A DNA stretch of 64,000 nt from positions 1-64,000 of the forward strand of contig CALVGG010000004.1 in assembly GCA_944327085.1 (NCBI GenBank). Direction: 5' to 3'. Origin of the DNA: an uncultured Elusimicrobiales bacterium. Lineage in GTDB: Bacteria > Elusimicrobiota > Elusimicrobia > Elusimicrobiales > Elusimicrobiaceae. Of this stretch, positions 16,132 to 24,552 are shown in pieces (positions within the stretch are counted from its first letter, which is position 1; every line of letters begins with the position of its first letter). Below the pieces are notes generated by a model. The model did no database searches, had not been told where the DNA came from, and saw only the letters and a list, made by a program, of their open reading frames with translations. The position numbers were made by a program, and so were the translations under genes.

Positions 16132-17517
16132 ATGCAATCAGGAAGCTTTTTAGACCGTGTAAAAATTTACGTAACCGCCGGAAAAGGCGGTGACGGCTGC
16201 CTCTCTTTTAGAAGAGAAAAATTTATAGAATTTGGCGGCCCCAACGGGGGCAACGGCGGCAAAGGGGGAAATGTCATCATCCGCGCCGAAAGCAACCTGA
16301 CCACCCTGCTGGAACTGGCCTATAACCCGCATATTGAAGCCCAAAACGGCGAAAAGGGCGGCACTTATAACAAAACCGGCCGTGCCGGGGAAGACAAAAT
16401 CATTCTGGTACCCTGCGGCACCATCATCCGCCAAGACGGCCAAATCATTGCCGATTTAACCCAAAACGGGCAGGAAGTGGTGGTGGCCAAAGGCGGCAAC
16501 GGCGGGCGGGGAAACCAATCCTTTAAAACCCGCAACAACACCGCCCCCCGCATTGCCGAACTGGGCCAGCCGGGGGAAGAAGCAACCTTAATTTTGGAAT
16601 TAAAAGTGCTGGCGGACTTGGGTTTGGTGGGGTTCCCCAACGCGGGCAAAAGCACGTTTTTAACGCGCATTTCCGCCGCGCGCCCCAAAGTGGCCGATTA
16701 TCCCTTTACCACCTTAAACCCCAATTTAGGCATTACCATGCACAAGGGGCGCAGCTTTGCCACGGCGGACATTCCCGGTATTATTGAAGGCGCCAGCGAA
16801 GGCAAAGGGCTGGGATATCAATTTTTAAAACACATTGAGCGCACCCGCGTGTTGCTGCATCTGGTAGACCCGGAAGGCTTTGACGGCATGGACGCGGTAA
16901 CCTCGGTAAAAGTAATTGAAAAAGAACTAAAAACCTTTGATAAAGAACTGGCCAAAAAGCCGCGCATTATTGCCGTAAACAAGATGGACTTGCCCGGCGC
17001 AAAAACGGCTTATGAAACCATTAAAAAGAAATTTAAAAAACATAAAGTAATGCTGATGTCTGCCGCTACGGGCGAGGGCGTGGATAAGGTGCTGGATGAA
17101 GTGGTAAAAGTGCTTTCTGTTACCCCGGTGCCGGCCCCGGTGCTTCCCAAAGAAACCACCGCCACCCATAAAGTGGAGCCGATGTTTCGCATAGAGCGCG
17201 ATGAAGAAGGCGTTGTGCATATTACCGGCAAAAAGGTGGAAGAATTTATCCGTATGACGAATTTTTCCCAGCCGCAGGCCGTTACCCGCCTGCGCGGAAT
17301 ATTTAAAAAAATCGGTTTGGAAAAAGCCCTGCTTAAATTTGGCGTGCAGGACGGAGACCCCATGATGGTGGGCGGGAAAGAATTTGAATGGAACGGCAAC
17401 TTTGACGAAGAAGCCCCCGTCTCCCCCGAACATGCCGGTTATAAACAGCGTGAAACCAAAGCGGAACGCTTGGCCAAACGCCGTATGCGGCGGGAAGCCA
17501 AAAAACGCCAAGATTAG
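16132..17517 (+). CDS. obgE: GTPase ObgE/CgtA
   Basis: A 461-residue Obg GTPase acting in 50S assembly and stress signalling. Glycine-rich Obg fold at residues 1-157 (GGKGGDGCLSF, GGNGGKGGNV), G domain from about 158 with P-loop GFPNAGKST, switch DIPGIIEGA, and NKMD, then an OCT domain (about 335-415, HITGKKVEEFIRMT) and a basic tail. AAGGA precedes ATG 16132. The upstream neighbours rplU and rpmA are its usual partners. Confidence 0.97.
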   Translation: MQSGSFLDRVKIYVTAGKGGDGCLSFRREKFIEFGGPNGGNGGKGGNVIIRAESNLTTLLELAYNPHIEAQNGEKGGTYNKTGRAGEDKIILVPCGTIIRQDGQIIADLTQNGQEVVVAKGGNGGRGNQSFKTRNNTAPRIAELGQPGEEATLILELKVLADLGLVGFPNAGKSTFLTRISAARPKVADYPFTTLNPNLGITMHKGRSFATADIPGIIEGASEGKGLGYQFLKHIERTRVLLHLVDPEGFDGMDAVTSVKVIEKELKTFDKELAKKPRIIAVNKMDLPGAKTAYETIKKKFKKHKVMLMSAATGEGVDKVLDEVVKVLSVTPVPAPVLPKETTATHKVEPMFRIERDEEGVVHITGKKVEEFIRMTNFSQPQAVTRLRGIFKKIGLEKALLKFGVQDGDPMMVGGKEFEWNGNFDEEAPVSPEHAGYKQRETKAERLAKRRMRREAKKRQD

Positions 17518-17532
17518 GTTTTCTGTTAAACA

Positions 17533-17566
17533 AAAACGCCTGCTTACAAGAGCAGGCGTTTTTTAT
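17533..17566. terminator. Bidirectional intrinsic terminator
   Basis: Perfect 12-bp stem 17533-17544/17551-17562 with T residues on both sides; serves obgE (plus) and the protease gene (minus), which converge here. Confidence 0.9.
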
Positions 17567-17576
17567 ATGTATTCAT

Positions 17577-18602
17577 TTATTTTTTGGCTTTCTTGGCTTT
17601 TTTAGCCGCATCTTGCCTAATCTGTTTTACTATGGCGCGTATCACACTGTGGTCCCCCCGTTTGCCGGGCACAATATATTGGGGGTAGGCGTCTTTAAAT
17701 TCCAGCTGGTAGTAATCGCTGCCCATGGTTTGTTCCATAAACGCACGCATGGGTTTATTAAATGCGCTGAAAAGAAAGAAATCATACGCCAGCGTAACCG
17801 GTTTGCCGGTTTTGGGGTTGGTTTGCTTTGTGTTTACATATAAATTGGCTGACACCATACCCACCAGCTCCCCGGTATTACTCATCACGCCCGAGCCGCT
17901 CATCCCGCTGCGTATGCCAAAATTTTTGGTATAACCAAAGCCCAAATCCTTTACATAATATACCGGGTTGGGATTGGGTTTAATGCTGCGCACACCGTCA
18001 AAAATAGAAATGACGGACAGCTTGCGGTCCAACTGATAGGTATCGTCATCAAACGCCAATATGGGAGGTAAATCCCCGCTGAGTACGCGGCGCAATTTGG
18101 AAGCGGCGCGGCGGTTGGTATTTAAAAAACGGTCAAAGGTTTGTTTGGATACCGCCTCCCCGGGTTTGGCATTGGGCACACGGCGGAAGTAATAATAAGG
18201 GGCGCGGCTTAAATCCAGACGGATGAGGGCAAAATCGTCCAAAGCGGGGATTTCCAAGTCATAATCCGGGTGGATAAACACGGCCGGTTTTTTGGGGGTG
18301 GAGCGAACCGTGGCCATGGCAGTATAGTCTTCGTCCAACAAATCCATATAAATATTGCAACCGGCTTTTGCACATTCCAGCACGCAGTGGGCCGCCGTGG
18401 CAAACCAACGCCGGCCGATGCGCGTGGCCTGGCATTTTTTCCACTTGGCATTTTTGCCTAAAGGTTGTATTTGGTATTCAAAGGTGTGATAGAAATCCTC
18501 GGTAGAGGTATGCTGGTCTTCATCCGTAACAGACACTACCCCCACCTGCCCCCAAACAAGCGGGCTAAACAAACACAAACATATGGTAAAAAATAGTTTC
18601 AT
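17577..18602 (-). CDS. Exported trypsin-like serine protease (S1 family)
   Basis: About 341 residues with a signal peptide (MKLFFTICLCLFSPLVWGQ). The chymotrypsin-fold triad is visible: His in WFATAAHC (about residue 75), Asp in DDFALIRL (about 119) and Ser in RSGMSGSGV (about 237). The mature enzyme would act in the periplasm or outside the cell. The C-terminal tail is Lys/Ala-rich (AAKKAKKAKK). ATG 18602 has a GGGGG Shine-Dalgarno; TATAAT at 18625-18630 gives it its own promoter, but it lies directly after the ChaN-like array on the same strand and could also receive read-through. Confidence 0.85.
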   Translation of the reverse strand: MKLFFTICLCLFSPLVWGQVGVVSVTDEDQHTSTEDFYHTFEYQIQPLGKNAKWKKCQATRIGRRWFATAAHCVLECAKAGCNIYMDLLDEDYTAMATVRSTPKKPAVFIHPDYDLEIPALDDFALIRLDLSRAPYYYFRRVPNAKPGEAVSKQTFDRFLNTNRRAASKLRRVLSGDLPPILAFDDDTYQLDRKLSVISIFDGVRSIKPNPNPVYYVKDLGFGYTKNFGIRSGMSGSGVMSNTGELVGMVSANLYVNTKQTNPKTGKPVTLAYDFFLFSAFNKPMRAFMEQTMGSDYYQLEFKDAYPQYIVPGKRGDHSVIRAIVKQIRQDAAKKAKKAKK

Positions 18603-18689
18603 CAAATCCCCCTTTCCGCCCCTTATTATAGCAAAACAGGGGCCGAATGCAGAAAAACTCCTCCGGAAAATTGCACAGGCACGGCAGGG

Positions 18690-19781
18690 TTAAGGCAATA
18701 TATAGGCGGCGTCAAACCCGGCCAGGCGGCCCCAGCGCGGGGATTTCCAACTTAGCAAAGCCCCCGGCTTAATAAAACGGCCGTTGCTTGCGGCATGGAA
18801 GAAATAACGCGGGGCATGCCACTGTTGATAGGCGCTAAGGACAAAAGTTTCGCCCTGTGGGAATTGCCTGGCTACTGAAAACGGCATTTGATAATCAATA
18901 TGGGCATTACCCGCGTAAATAAAAAATACAGCCTGCGGGTACTTTTTTGCCCAAGCGCGTATACACTGCGCCCAATGAGCGTTGCGCAGGCGCACCCCCT
19001 CCCACGTGGCCTGCTGCGGGACGGAAGAACCGTTAAAAGAAATAAACTGGCGTTCATCTGCCGTAATAATTTTTTCTTCCAACCCGGCAAACGCAATGAC
19101 ATTCCAGGCCAGTTTATCAAAAAAACCTTGATAATTTTCAAACCGCTCTTCTGCATTAAAAGGCGTAAAAGAAAGGCCTTTATCATACTGAAATTCCGTC
19201 AGTACAATTACCTGTTTATTGGGGTGCTGTTTTTGATATTTTAAAATGAGGTTCAAAAAAAACTGTTGGATTTTTTCTTCGCGGTGCACCTCCCCCAAAA
19301 AGATATATTTGGCCGAAGCGGGAAAAGACACTGCCGGTTTTTTAAACGATACCTTTAAATCTTTTTCCATCTGCGGCATAAGCTGCGTGGCGCGGCGAAA
19401 GTTGTGTTCCAACCCGGCACGCAGTGCCAGCATACGGCGGTTATTGGCGTATACCCAGGCATTATCTATACGTACGTCCAATTCTTCCAAAGGGTCCATC
19501 TCTCCGACAGAAAACACCGGGGCAAGATGTTTAAAATGCCTATCCATAAAGGCTTGCTGTTCCCATGTTTTTTTATCCTGCCAAAAACTATGTAGTTTTT
19601 TGGCCGTTGCCGTACGCTGGCCTATAATCCGCGTTAAAGAGGCATCGGTTTTTTGCCGCCGCAACATGGTATTCATTTGGCGCAAATTGCGCCACTTGCC
19701 ATGCAGCCACTGCTGCCCATATGTTAAACCGGGCAAGCAAAAACACAGTATGCAACAAAAAAACAAACGGTAAAATTTCAT
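18690..19781 (-). CDS. Exported ChaN/EreA/Tiki-like protein, array gene 6 (copy A)
   Basis: 363 residues with signal peptide (about 1-22). Motifs of the family in order: NNR (113-115), FLGEVH (161-166), VLTEF (193-197), GLE (233-235), LRNAHW (265-270), YAGNAHIDY (289-297), ETFV (311-314) and RLAGFD (352-357). GExH, the TEF Glu and GxxH correspond to the conserved polar residues of the ChaN/EreA/TraB-Tiki superfamily, where they bind metal or haem or do catalysis. ATG 19781 is chosen: it overlaps the stop of the upstream paralogue by 4 nt (ATGA) and has AGGAAG before it. Last gene of the six-gene array. Substrate unknown. Confidence 0.82.
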   Translation of the reverse strand: MKFYRLFFCCILCFCLPGLTYGQQWLHGKWRNLRQMNTMLRRQKTDASLTRIIGQRTATAKKLHSFWQDKKTWEQQAFMDRHFKHLAPVFSVGEMDPLEELDVRIDNAWVYANNRRMLALRAGLEHNFRRATQLMPQMEKDLKVSFKKPAVSFPASAKYIFLGEVHREEKIQQFFLNLILKYQKQHPNKQVIVLTEFQYDKGLSFTPFNAEERFENYQGFFDKLAWNVIAFAGLEEKIITADERQFISFNGSSVPQQATWEGVRLRNAHWAQCIRAWAKKYPQAVFFIYAGNAHIDYQMPFSVARQFPQGETFVLSAYQQWHAPRYFFHAASNGRFIKPGALLSWKSPRWGRLAGFDAAYILP

Positions 19782-20953
19782 TTTGCACTTCCTTTCCAAT
19801 CGGTCAATATTTGCACGTCAAACCCGGCTATGCGGGCCAATTTTTTATCCGTCCACCCCAGCACCGGCGCGTTTACCAGGCCGTGGGTAAATTCATTAAT
19901 CAGGGTACAGTCTTTACGCATAAAGTGGGCTACAAAAGTTTCTTGCGGGTTAAACGCCTGGGCCAAACTAAAAGGCATAATGTAGCCGCTGTGCCATGCG
20001 CCGGTATGGATAATAAATAAAGCGTCCGGATATTTTTTACGGTAGCGCATAAGCAGCTGCAGCCAAGAGGTATTGCGCAAATAAATACCGCTTAGGCTTT
20101 GCCACAAAGAATGGGCTTGCACAGTGCCGTCCTCTTGCTTAAACAACAGTTCAACATCATTGGATAACGAAACGGCCGGGTTTTCCAACCCGTGGGCGGC
20201 GAAACTATGTTTATACACCCAGTCATAAATACGATAATAAGCCGCATCTTTGCCGGAAAAACGGAGCATAGGCAACATAGAGGCAAAGGCCACATCCTGG
20301 GATACAAACTCCGTAAAATAAATAATGCGCCGGTTTGGGTTGCGGGCATAAACGGCTTTTATAAAATCTAAAATATAGGCAGATACTTCCGGCACGTCAT
20401 GCTCTTCCCCTATTAAAATTTGTTTTACGCCGGGAGGGACCATTTCCGCCGCGCGTTGGGCAAATTCCTCCGGCTTAAAAGAAACGCTTTGCTCTATCAG
20501 CTGCTGCGTATAGGCTTGCATATCTGCCTGTATTTTTTTGCGCCGCTGCACAGTGCCGGCTGCTAAACGGTTGTGAAAAGCCAGGGCATAATTTTTAAAA
20601 GCTTTGTTAGAGGCGTTTTTTAAAGCAGGGTGCATTTTGTAAAAGAAAAAAGACATATCATCCGACCAATTCTTGACCCCCACAACCGGCATTTCCAATT
20701 CATCTAATAAAATTTTAAGGTCCTGCTGATTGGCTTTTTTATATATGTTTTTCTGTGAAGCTTCGGCCCTGGCTTTTAAAATTTTATTTAATTGTTTTTC
20801 CTGCAACACGCGGCTGCGTTTAAAACCGGCCGGTTTTATCTCTGCCGTTTTATAGAACGAGAGCCGTTTTTTCCAAACAGAACCCTGCGCCTGGCTAAAA
20901 GAAGGGAGCCAAACCAATCCAGCAGCCAACAGGCATATGATAATTTTTTTCAT
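19778..20953 (-). CDS. Exported ChaN/EreA/Tiki-like protein, array gene 5 (copy B)
   Basis: 391 residues, signal peptide ending near SQAQ (20-23). Motifs: HNR (127-129), LIGEEH (180-185), FTEF (213-216), GLE (255-257), LRNTSW (292-297), GAWHSGY (318-324), ETFV (338-341), RIAGFD (374-379). It is closest to copy C: both share VKNW, the PNRKI/PNRRI-YxTEF block and a common length, so B and C look like the most recent duplicates. A 63-nt gap separates it from copy C, holding a possible promoter (TTGAAA 21008-21013, 17-nt spacer, TATGCT 20985-20990). No clear Shine-Dalgarno before ATG 20953. Confidence 0.82.
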   Translation of the reverse strand: MKKIIICLLAAGLVWLPSFSQAQGSVWKKRLSFYKTAEIKPAGFKRSRVLQEKQLNKILKARAEASQKNIYKKANQQDLKILLDELEMPVVGVKNWSDDMSFFFYKMHPALKNASNKAFKNYALAFHNRLAAGTVQRRKKIQADMQAYTQQLIEQSVSFKPEEFAQRAAEMVPPGVKQILIGEEHDVPEVSAYILDFIKAVYARNPNRRIIYFTEFVSQDVAFASMLPMLRFSGKDAAYYRIYDWVYKHSFAAHGLENPAVSLSNDVELLFKQEDGTVQAHSLWQSLSGIYLRNTSWLQLLMRYRKKYPDALFIIHTGAWHSGYIMPFSLAQAFNPQETFVAHFMRKDCTLINEFTHGLVNAPVLGWTDKKLARIAGFDVQILTDWKGSAK

Positions 20954-20984
20954 TTTATATATTTGTCAATTTTCCGCAACGCAT

Positions 20985-21013
20985 AGCATAAATCCGGCCC
21001 GGAAATTTTTCAA
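20985..21013 (-). promoter_or_regulatory. Possible internal promoter for copies B and A
   Basis: TTGAAA (21008-21013), 17-nt spacer, TATGCT (20985-20990) on the minus strand, in the only sizeable gap inside the six-gene array. Start expected near 20978, 25 nt before the copy B ATG. Confidence 0.45.
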
Positions 21014-21016
21014 CAA

Positions 21017-22180
21017 TCAATCAATTTGTATGCGCACATCAAACCCCGCCAAACGGGCCAAGTTTTTATTCTTCCAACCCAATATGGGGTATTTGGAAAA
21101 AAATCTATTAGAAAATATATTAAAAGTCGTATTATTCTTTTGAAGGACTTCCAGCACGAAAGTTTCCTCCGGCGCAAAGAAGCGAGCCACGCTGTACGGT
21201 GCCGCATACCCCACATGGCCCTGCCCGGCGTGAATAATAAATAACGCGTCCGGGTATTGCCGGCGGGTTTTTTCAATAGTGGTCCGCCAAGCCAAGTTGC
21301 GCAGGTACACACCACCCAGGGTTTCCCACAAAGACACTTCGTGCGAATCCGGCTCAAACAGGCGCCCCAAATACAACTTGGCGTTTACATTATCCCACAC
21401 GTATACGGGCTCAAGCCCCACCACCGGCCAGCCGGCACGGTGCGCCCAGTCAAAAATATCAAAATATTCTTTATTGCCGCCTAATGAACGCATAATTTCA
21501 AGCCAATAATCCGTTTTTATATCCTGCGGGATAAATTCTGTTAAATACACAATTTTACGGTTGGGGTTTTGCACTTTAACGGCCTGGATAAATTGCAATA
21601 TTTCGTGGGAGATTTCCGGCACGCTGTGCTGCTCGGCAATTAAAATTTGTTTTACCTGGGGAGACACCTGCTTGGCTGCCTGCCACGCCAGGGGAGAGTT
21701 GGCCTCAAAATTAATTTTTTCTCTTATAAAATGAGGGATTTGCGCCTGAATATCTTTTTTTAATTGCAAACGCTGTTTAGCCACAACCCCCACCAAACGG
21801 TTATGCAGGGCAATAAAATAACTTTGTTGGGCTACCGGGCCGGCATTGCGGAGCCAAGGAGCAGATTTGTATATTCCCTCAGAAAGTGTATTTGGCCAAT
21901 TTTTTACCGCTACAGCAGGCAGTTCACCCAAGTATAAATACTCTTCCATCAAAACCGGGGGGATGGTTTTATATATTTTTTTATTGGCTTGTAAAACTCT
22001 TTTATGCAAAGTTTTTTCTATCTGTTTGGGCTCCAACATGCTTGTGCGCGAAACAGCCGGCTTGCAAAACATATTTTTGCAAACATAAGCCGCTTTTTTT
22101 ATTACACCGTTGCTGCTATAGCTTGTATGCGGCAATAGCAAACTAAAAATACAGATAAAAAGAATGTAAGTTTTTTTCAT
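21017..22180 (-). CDS. Exported ChaN/EreA/Tiki-like protein, array gene 4 (copy C; AEQH variant)
   Basis: 387 residues with signal peptide (about 1-22). Motifs: HNR (126-128), LIAEQH (180-185), LTEF (213-216), VGLEPV, LRNLAW, HAGQGHVGY, ETFV and RLAGFD near the end. The first Gly of GExH is replaced by Ala, the only such change in the window; Glu and His are kept, so activity may survive. Starts inside the stop of copy D (ATGA, 4-nt overlap), indicating coupling. Cys pair CKNMFC near residues 34-39 is specific to this copy. Confidence 0.82.
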   Translation of the reverse strand: MKKTYILFICIFSLLLPHTSYSSNGVIKKAAYVCKNMFCKPAVSRTSMLEPKQIEKTLHKRVLQANKKIYKTIPPVLMEEYLYLGELPAVAVKNWPNTLSEGIYKSAPWLRNAGPVAQQSYFIALHNRLVGVVAKQRLQLKKDIQAQIPHFIREKINFEANSPLAWQAAKQVSPQVKQILIAEQHSVPEISHEILQFIQAVKVQNPNRKIVYLTEFIPQDIKTDYWLEIMRSLGGNKEYFDIFDWAHRAGWPVVGLEPVYVWDNVNAKLYLGRLFEPDSHEVSLWETLGGVYLRNLAWRTTIEKTRRQYPDALFIIHAGQGHVGYAAPYSVARFFAPEETFVLEVLQKNNTTFNIFSNRFFSKYPILGWKNKNLARLAGFDVRIQID

Positions 22181-23367
22181 TTTTGTTTCTTAAAGGGATA
22201 GTTTTTGTCACTAAGCAATAAACGGATATCAAACCCCGCTATACGGCGAAGAGAGGCATCCTTCCAAGACAGCACTTCTTCCAAATAAAAGGGGTATTTG
22301 TCTTCTCCAACGGCTTCCAGCAAACCCCGGGCTTCGTTATCGGTGGGAGTGTCCGCAAACAAATGCGCAACAAAAACTTCTTCCCCCGGCAATTGCGAAG
22401 CCAAAGACGCAAAACTATTATATGCCAAATGATCAGCCCCTGCATAAATCATAAATACCGCATCCGGATAGGCCTGGCGCAGTTCTTTAATCCGCGCAAG
22501 CCACGCTTTATTGCGCAAACGCATTCCTTCTGGGGTTATCCACAACCCGGTCACATCCTCTTTCCCGGCCCACTGCGGGTCTAAATGTACAATGCCCTCG
22601 CCAAAATATACATACTTGGGTTCCAACCCTTTTACTGCAATGCCATTGCTGGCGGCACTGTTTAAAACATAGGCATAGGCAGGGTCTTCAGCTTTCATAT
22701 CTTGCAACAATAAAGTTTTTTTACCGTTTATGGGCAAAAACTCCGTAAGTAAAACTACTTTTCGGCCCGGATATTTGGCTTTATATTCTTTAAAAAATTT
22801 GGTCAAAAACACCTGTATTTGGCTGTGTCCGTGTTCTTCCCCCAGCAAAATGTATTTGGCGTTTGCAGGAATCACATCCGCCAGCAGTTTTTCAAACGGC
22901 TGAGGTGCAAATTGCAAACGCTCATCCCAAAGGGCCGGTAAGTTTTTTTGGATGTTTTTAACCGCTTGCTGTTTAATTTTTAAGTTCAAAGCGCCGGCAC
23001 GGTTATTGGCGGATAAAAAATAATCGCGTTTGGCTTGATCGGATAAATATTTCCAAAAGGGTAAATCTCCATACGGGGCATTGGAGTCGTAATGCGAAGG
23101 CCATCCCGTAATTCTAAGGCCCGGGAAATCCTCATTATCTAAATACTGGCTGCCCTTTTTTAAGTTTTCTATTTGGCGCGCTTGGGTACGCAGGCTGCGG
23201 TTTGCCAAAATTTTTTCTATTTGGGCCGCATTTACATTTTCGTTCCCCACTACACGGCGGCCGGCGGAAACAATCCGTTTAGCCGCACCCTGTGCCAGCG
23301 CCTCCTGCCCGGTTGCCAAACAGACAAATAAAGCAAAGTAAATACACAATAACCATCTAAAGGGCAT
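22177..23367 (-). CDS. Exported ChaN/EreA/Tiki-like protein, array gene 3 (copy D)
   Basis: 396 residues with signal peptide ending near ALAQ (23-26). Motifs: NNR (121-123), LLGEEH (174-179), LTEF (207-210), KGLEPK (246-251), LRNKAW (284-289), YAGADHLAY (308-316), EEVFV and RIAGFD. ATG 23367 is preferred over ATG 23373 because AAGGAG lies 6 nt before it; that Shine-Dalgarno overlaps the stop of copy E. Ends with a 4-nt overlap into copy C. Confidence 0.82.
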   Translation of the reverse strand: MPFRWLLCIYFALFVCLATGQEALAQGAAKRIVSAGRRVVGNENVNAAQIEKILANRSLRTQARQIENLKKGSQYLDNEDFPGLRITGWPSHYDSNAPYGDLPFWKYLSDQAKRDYFLSANNRAGALNLKIKQQAVKNIQKNLPALWDERLQFAPQPFEKLLADVIPANAKYILLGEEHGHSQIQVFLTKFFKEYKAKYPGRKVVLLTEFLPINGKKTLLLQDMKAEDPAYAYVLNSAASNGIAVKGLEPKYVYFGEGIVHLDPQWAGKEDVTGLWITPEGMRLRNKAWLARIKELRQAYPDAVFMIYAGADHLAYNSFASLASQLPGEEVFVAHLFADTPTDNEARGLLEAVGEDKYPFYLEEVLSWKDASLRRIAGFDIRLLLSDKNYPFKKQK

Positions 23368-23379
23368 TTGCATCTCCTT

Positions 23380-24552
23380 TTATAAAACAGGTATTTTAAA
23401 ACGCACGTCAAACCCGGCCAGGCGGGCCATATCGGCCGTGGGCCAGGCTACAAAACGCCGCCAGGCAAAAACGGAGCGGTTAAACGCATCCAGCAAATCG
23501 CAGCGCACAGGTTTAGTATTGTGCACTTCATACTGATAAAAAGTGGACACAAAAGTTTCCTGTTTGGGGAATTGCTCACTCAAAGAAAAGGGGGCATTGT
23601 ATTCTACATGAGAGGCCCCGGTATGAAATACAAAAAGAGCATCCGGGTACAAGGCCCGCATTTCCAATACTTTCTGCTTCCATATTTGGTTGCGCAGGCG
23701 CAGCACTTCTACGGAATGCCACATCTCTTCTTTTTCCACCAGGCCGCTTTGCTTGCTTACCCACATGACGGGCGAATCGTGATTGAACAACCAAACAGGG
23801 TCTAACCCCACAACCGGTATTTTTAATACGTCCGCCGCGCGCCAAATACTGGCATAGGAGGAAAATTTATTAGACAGTTTCTGCCGGTAAATTGCCGTAT
23901 CGGTATTGGGTAAAAATTCCGTTAACAAAAATATTTGTTTCTTGGGATATTTTTTACGCAAAGCCACCAACACGTTTTCTATTTCCTGCTGGATAACGGG
24001 CACAAAATGCACTTCCCCCAAGAAAATATATTTATGCGTATCTTTTACCCTGGCGGCTAAATCTTGCGCCGGGTTTTGGCTTGGGGCCGGGCTGTAAAAA
24101 CCGGAGGTGAGGGCTTTTTCATTAGCTTTCATGGCTTTTAAAGCATTGCGGCGCACATCGGCCGCACGCAAAACAGCCCGGTTATGGGCGGCCACAAAGT
24201 AATCCCGCTTGGCCGCGCGGGACAATTGCTGCACCAGGGTGTTTTCTTCATAAGGCCCTAAATTGGAGCTCCAAAACGGCCAGCCTTTAATTTTGCAAAT
24301 GGGGTCCTCTCCATACAACATACAGCCGGACATATCCCCTTTATGCACGGTTTGTGCCTTGGTAAAAGAGTTGCTTTTCCGGCGCGCTAATACCTTTTGG
24401 GCCTGTTTGGGGGCAATGGTCCGGCCGGAGGACGCCTCCTGCTTGGCGGTAGAGGAAACTTTTTTCCAAAAATTTTTGCCAAACAGCCCTTGCGCCTGTG
24501 CCCCGCCGGCCAATAGCAATACCGATAAAAAAATTACAAAATGCTTCTTCAT
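23380..24552 (-). CDS. Exported ChaN/EreA/Tiki-like protein, array gene 2 (copy E)
   Basis: 390 residues, signal peptide MKKHFVIFLSVLLLAGGAQA then QG. Motifs: HNR (123-125), FLGEVH (177-182), LTEF (210-213), VGLDPV (248-253, Asp in place of the Glu found in most copies), LRNQIW (286-291), HTGASHVEY (310-318), ETFV and RLAGFD at the end. Overlaps the stop of copy F by 4 nt (ATGA). A Cys pair (CMLY..ICK, near 77 and 86) is unique to it. Confidence 0.82.
   Translation of the reverse strand: MKKHFVIFLSVLLLAGGAQAQGLFGKNFWKKVSSTAKQEASSGRTIAPKQAQKVLARRKSNSFTKAQTVHKGDMSGCMLYGEDPICKIKGWPFWSSNLGPYEENTLVQQLSRAAKRDYFVAAHNRAVLRAADVRRNALKAMKANEKALTSGFYSPAPSQNPAQDLAARVKDTHKYIFLGEVHFVPVIQQEIENVLVALRKKYPKKQIFLLTEFLPNTDTAIYRQKLSNKFSSYASIWRAADVLKIPVVGLDPVWLFNHDSPVMWVSKQSGLVEKEEMWHSVEVLRLRNQIWKQKVLEMRALYPDALFVFHTGASHVEYNAPFSLSEQFPKQETFVSTFYQYEVHNTKPVRCDLLDAFNRSVFAWRRFVAWPTADMARLAGFDVRFKIPVL

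Noticed and set aside
18690-19781. Copy A as a lipoprotein because of Cys residues in its signal peptide
   Set aside because: No lipobox (L-x-x-C) at the expected cleavage point; a type I site near YGQ fits better.
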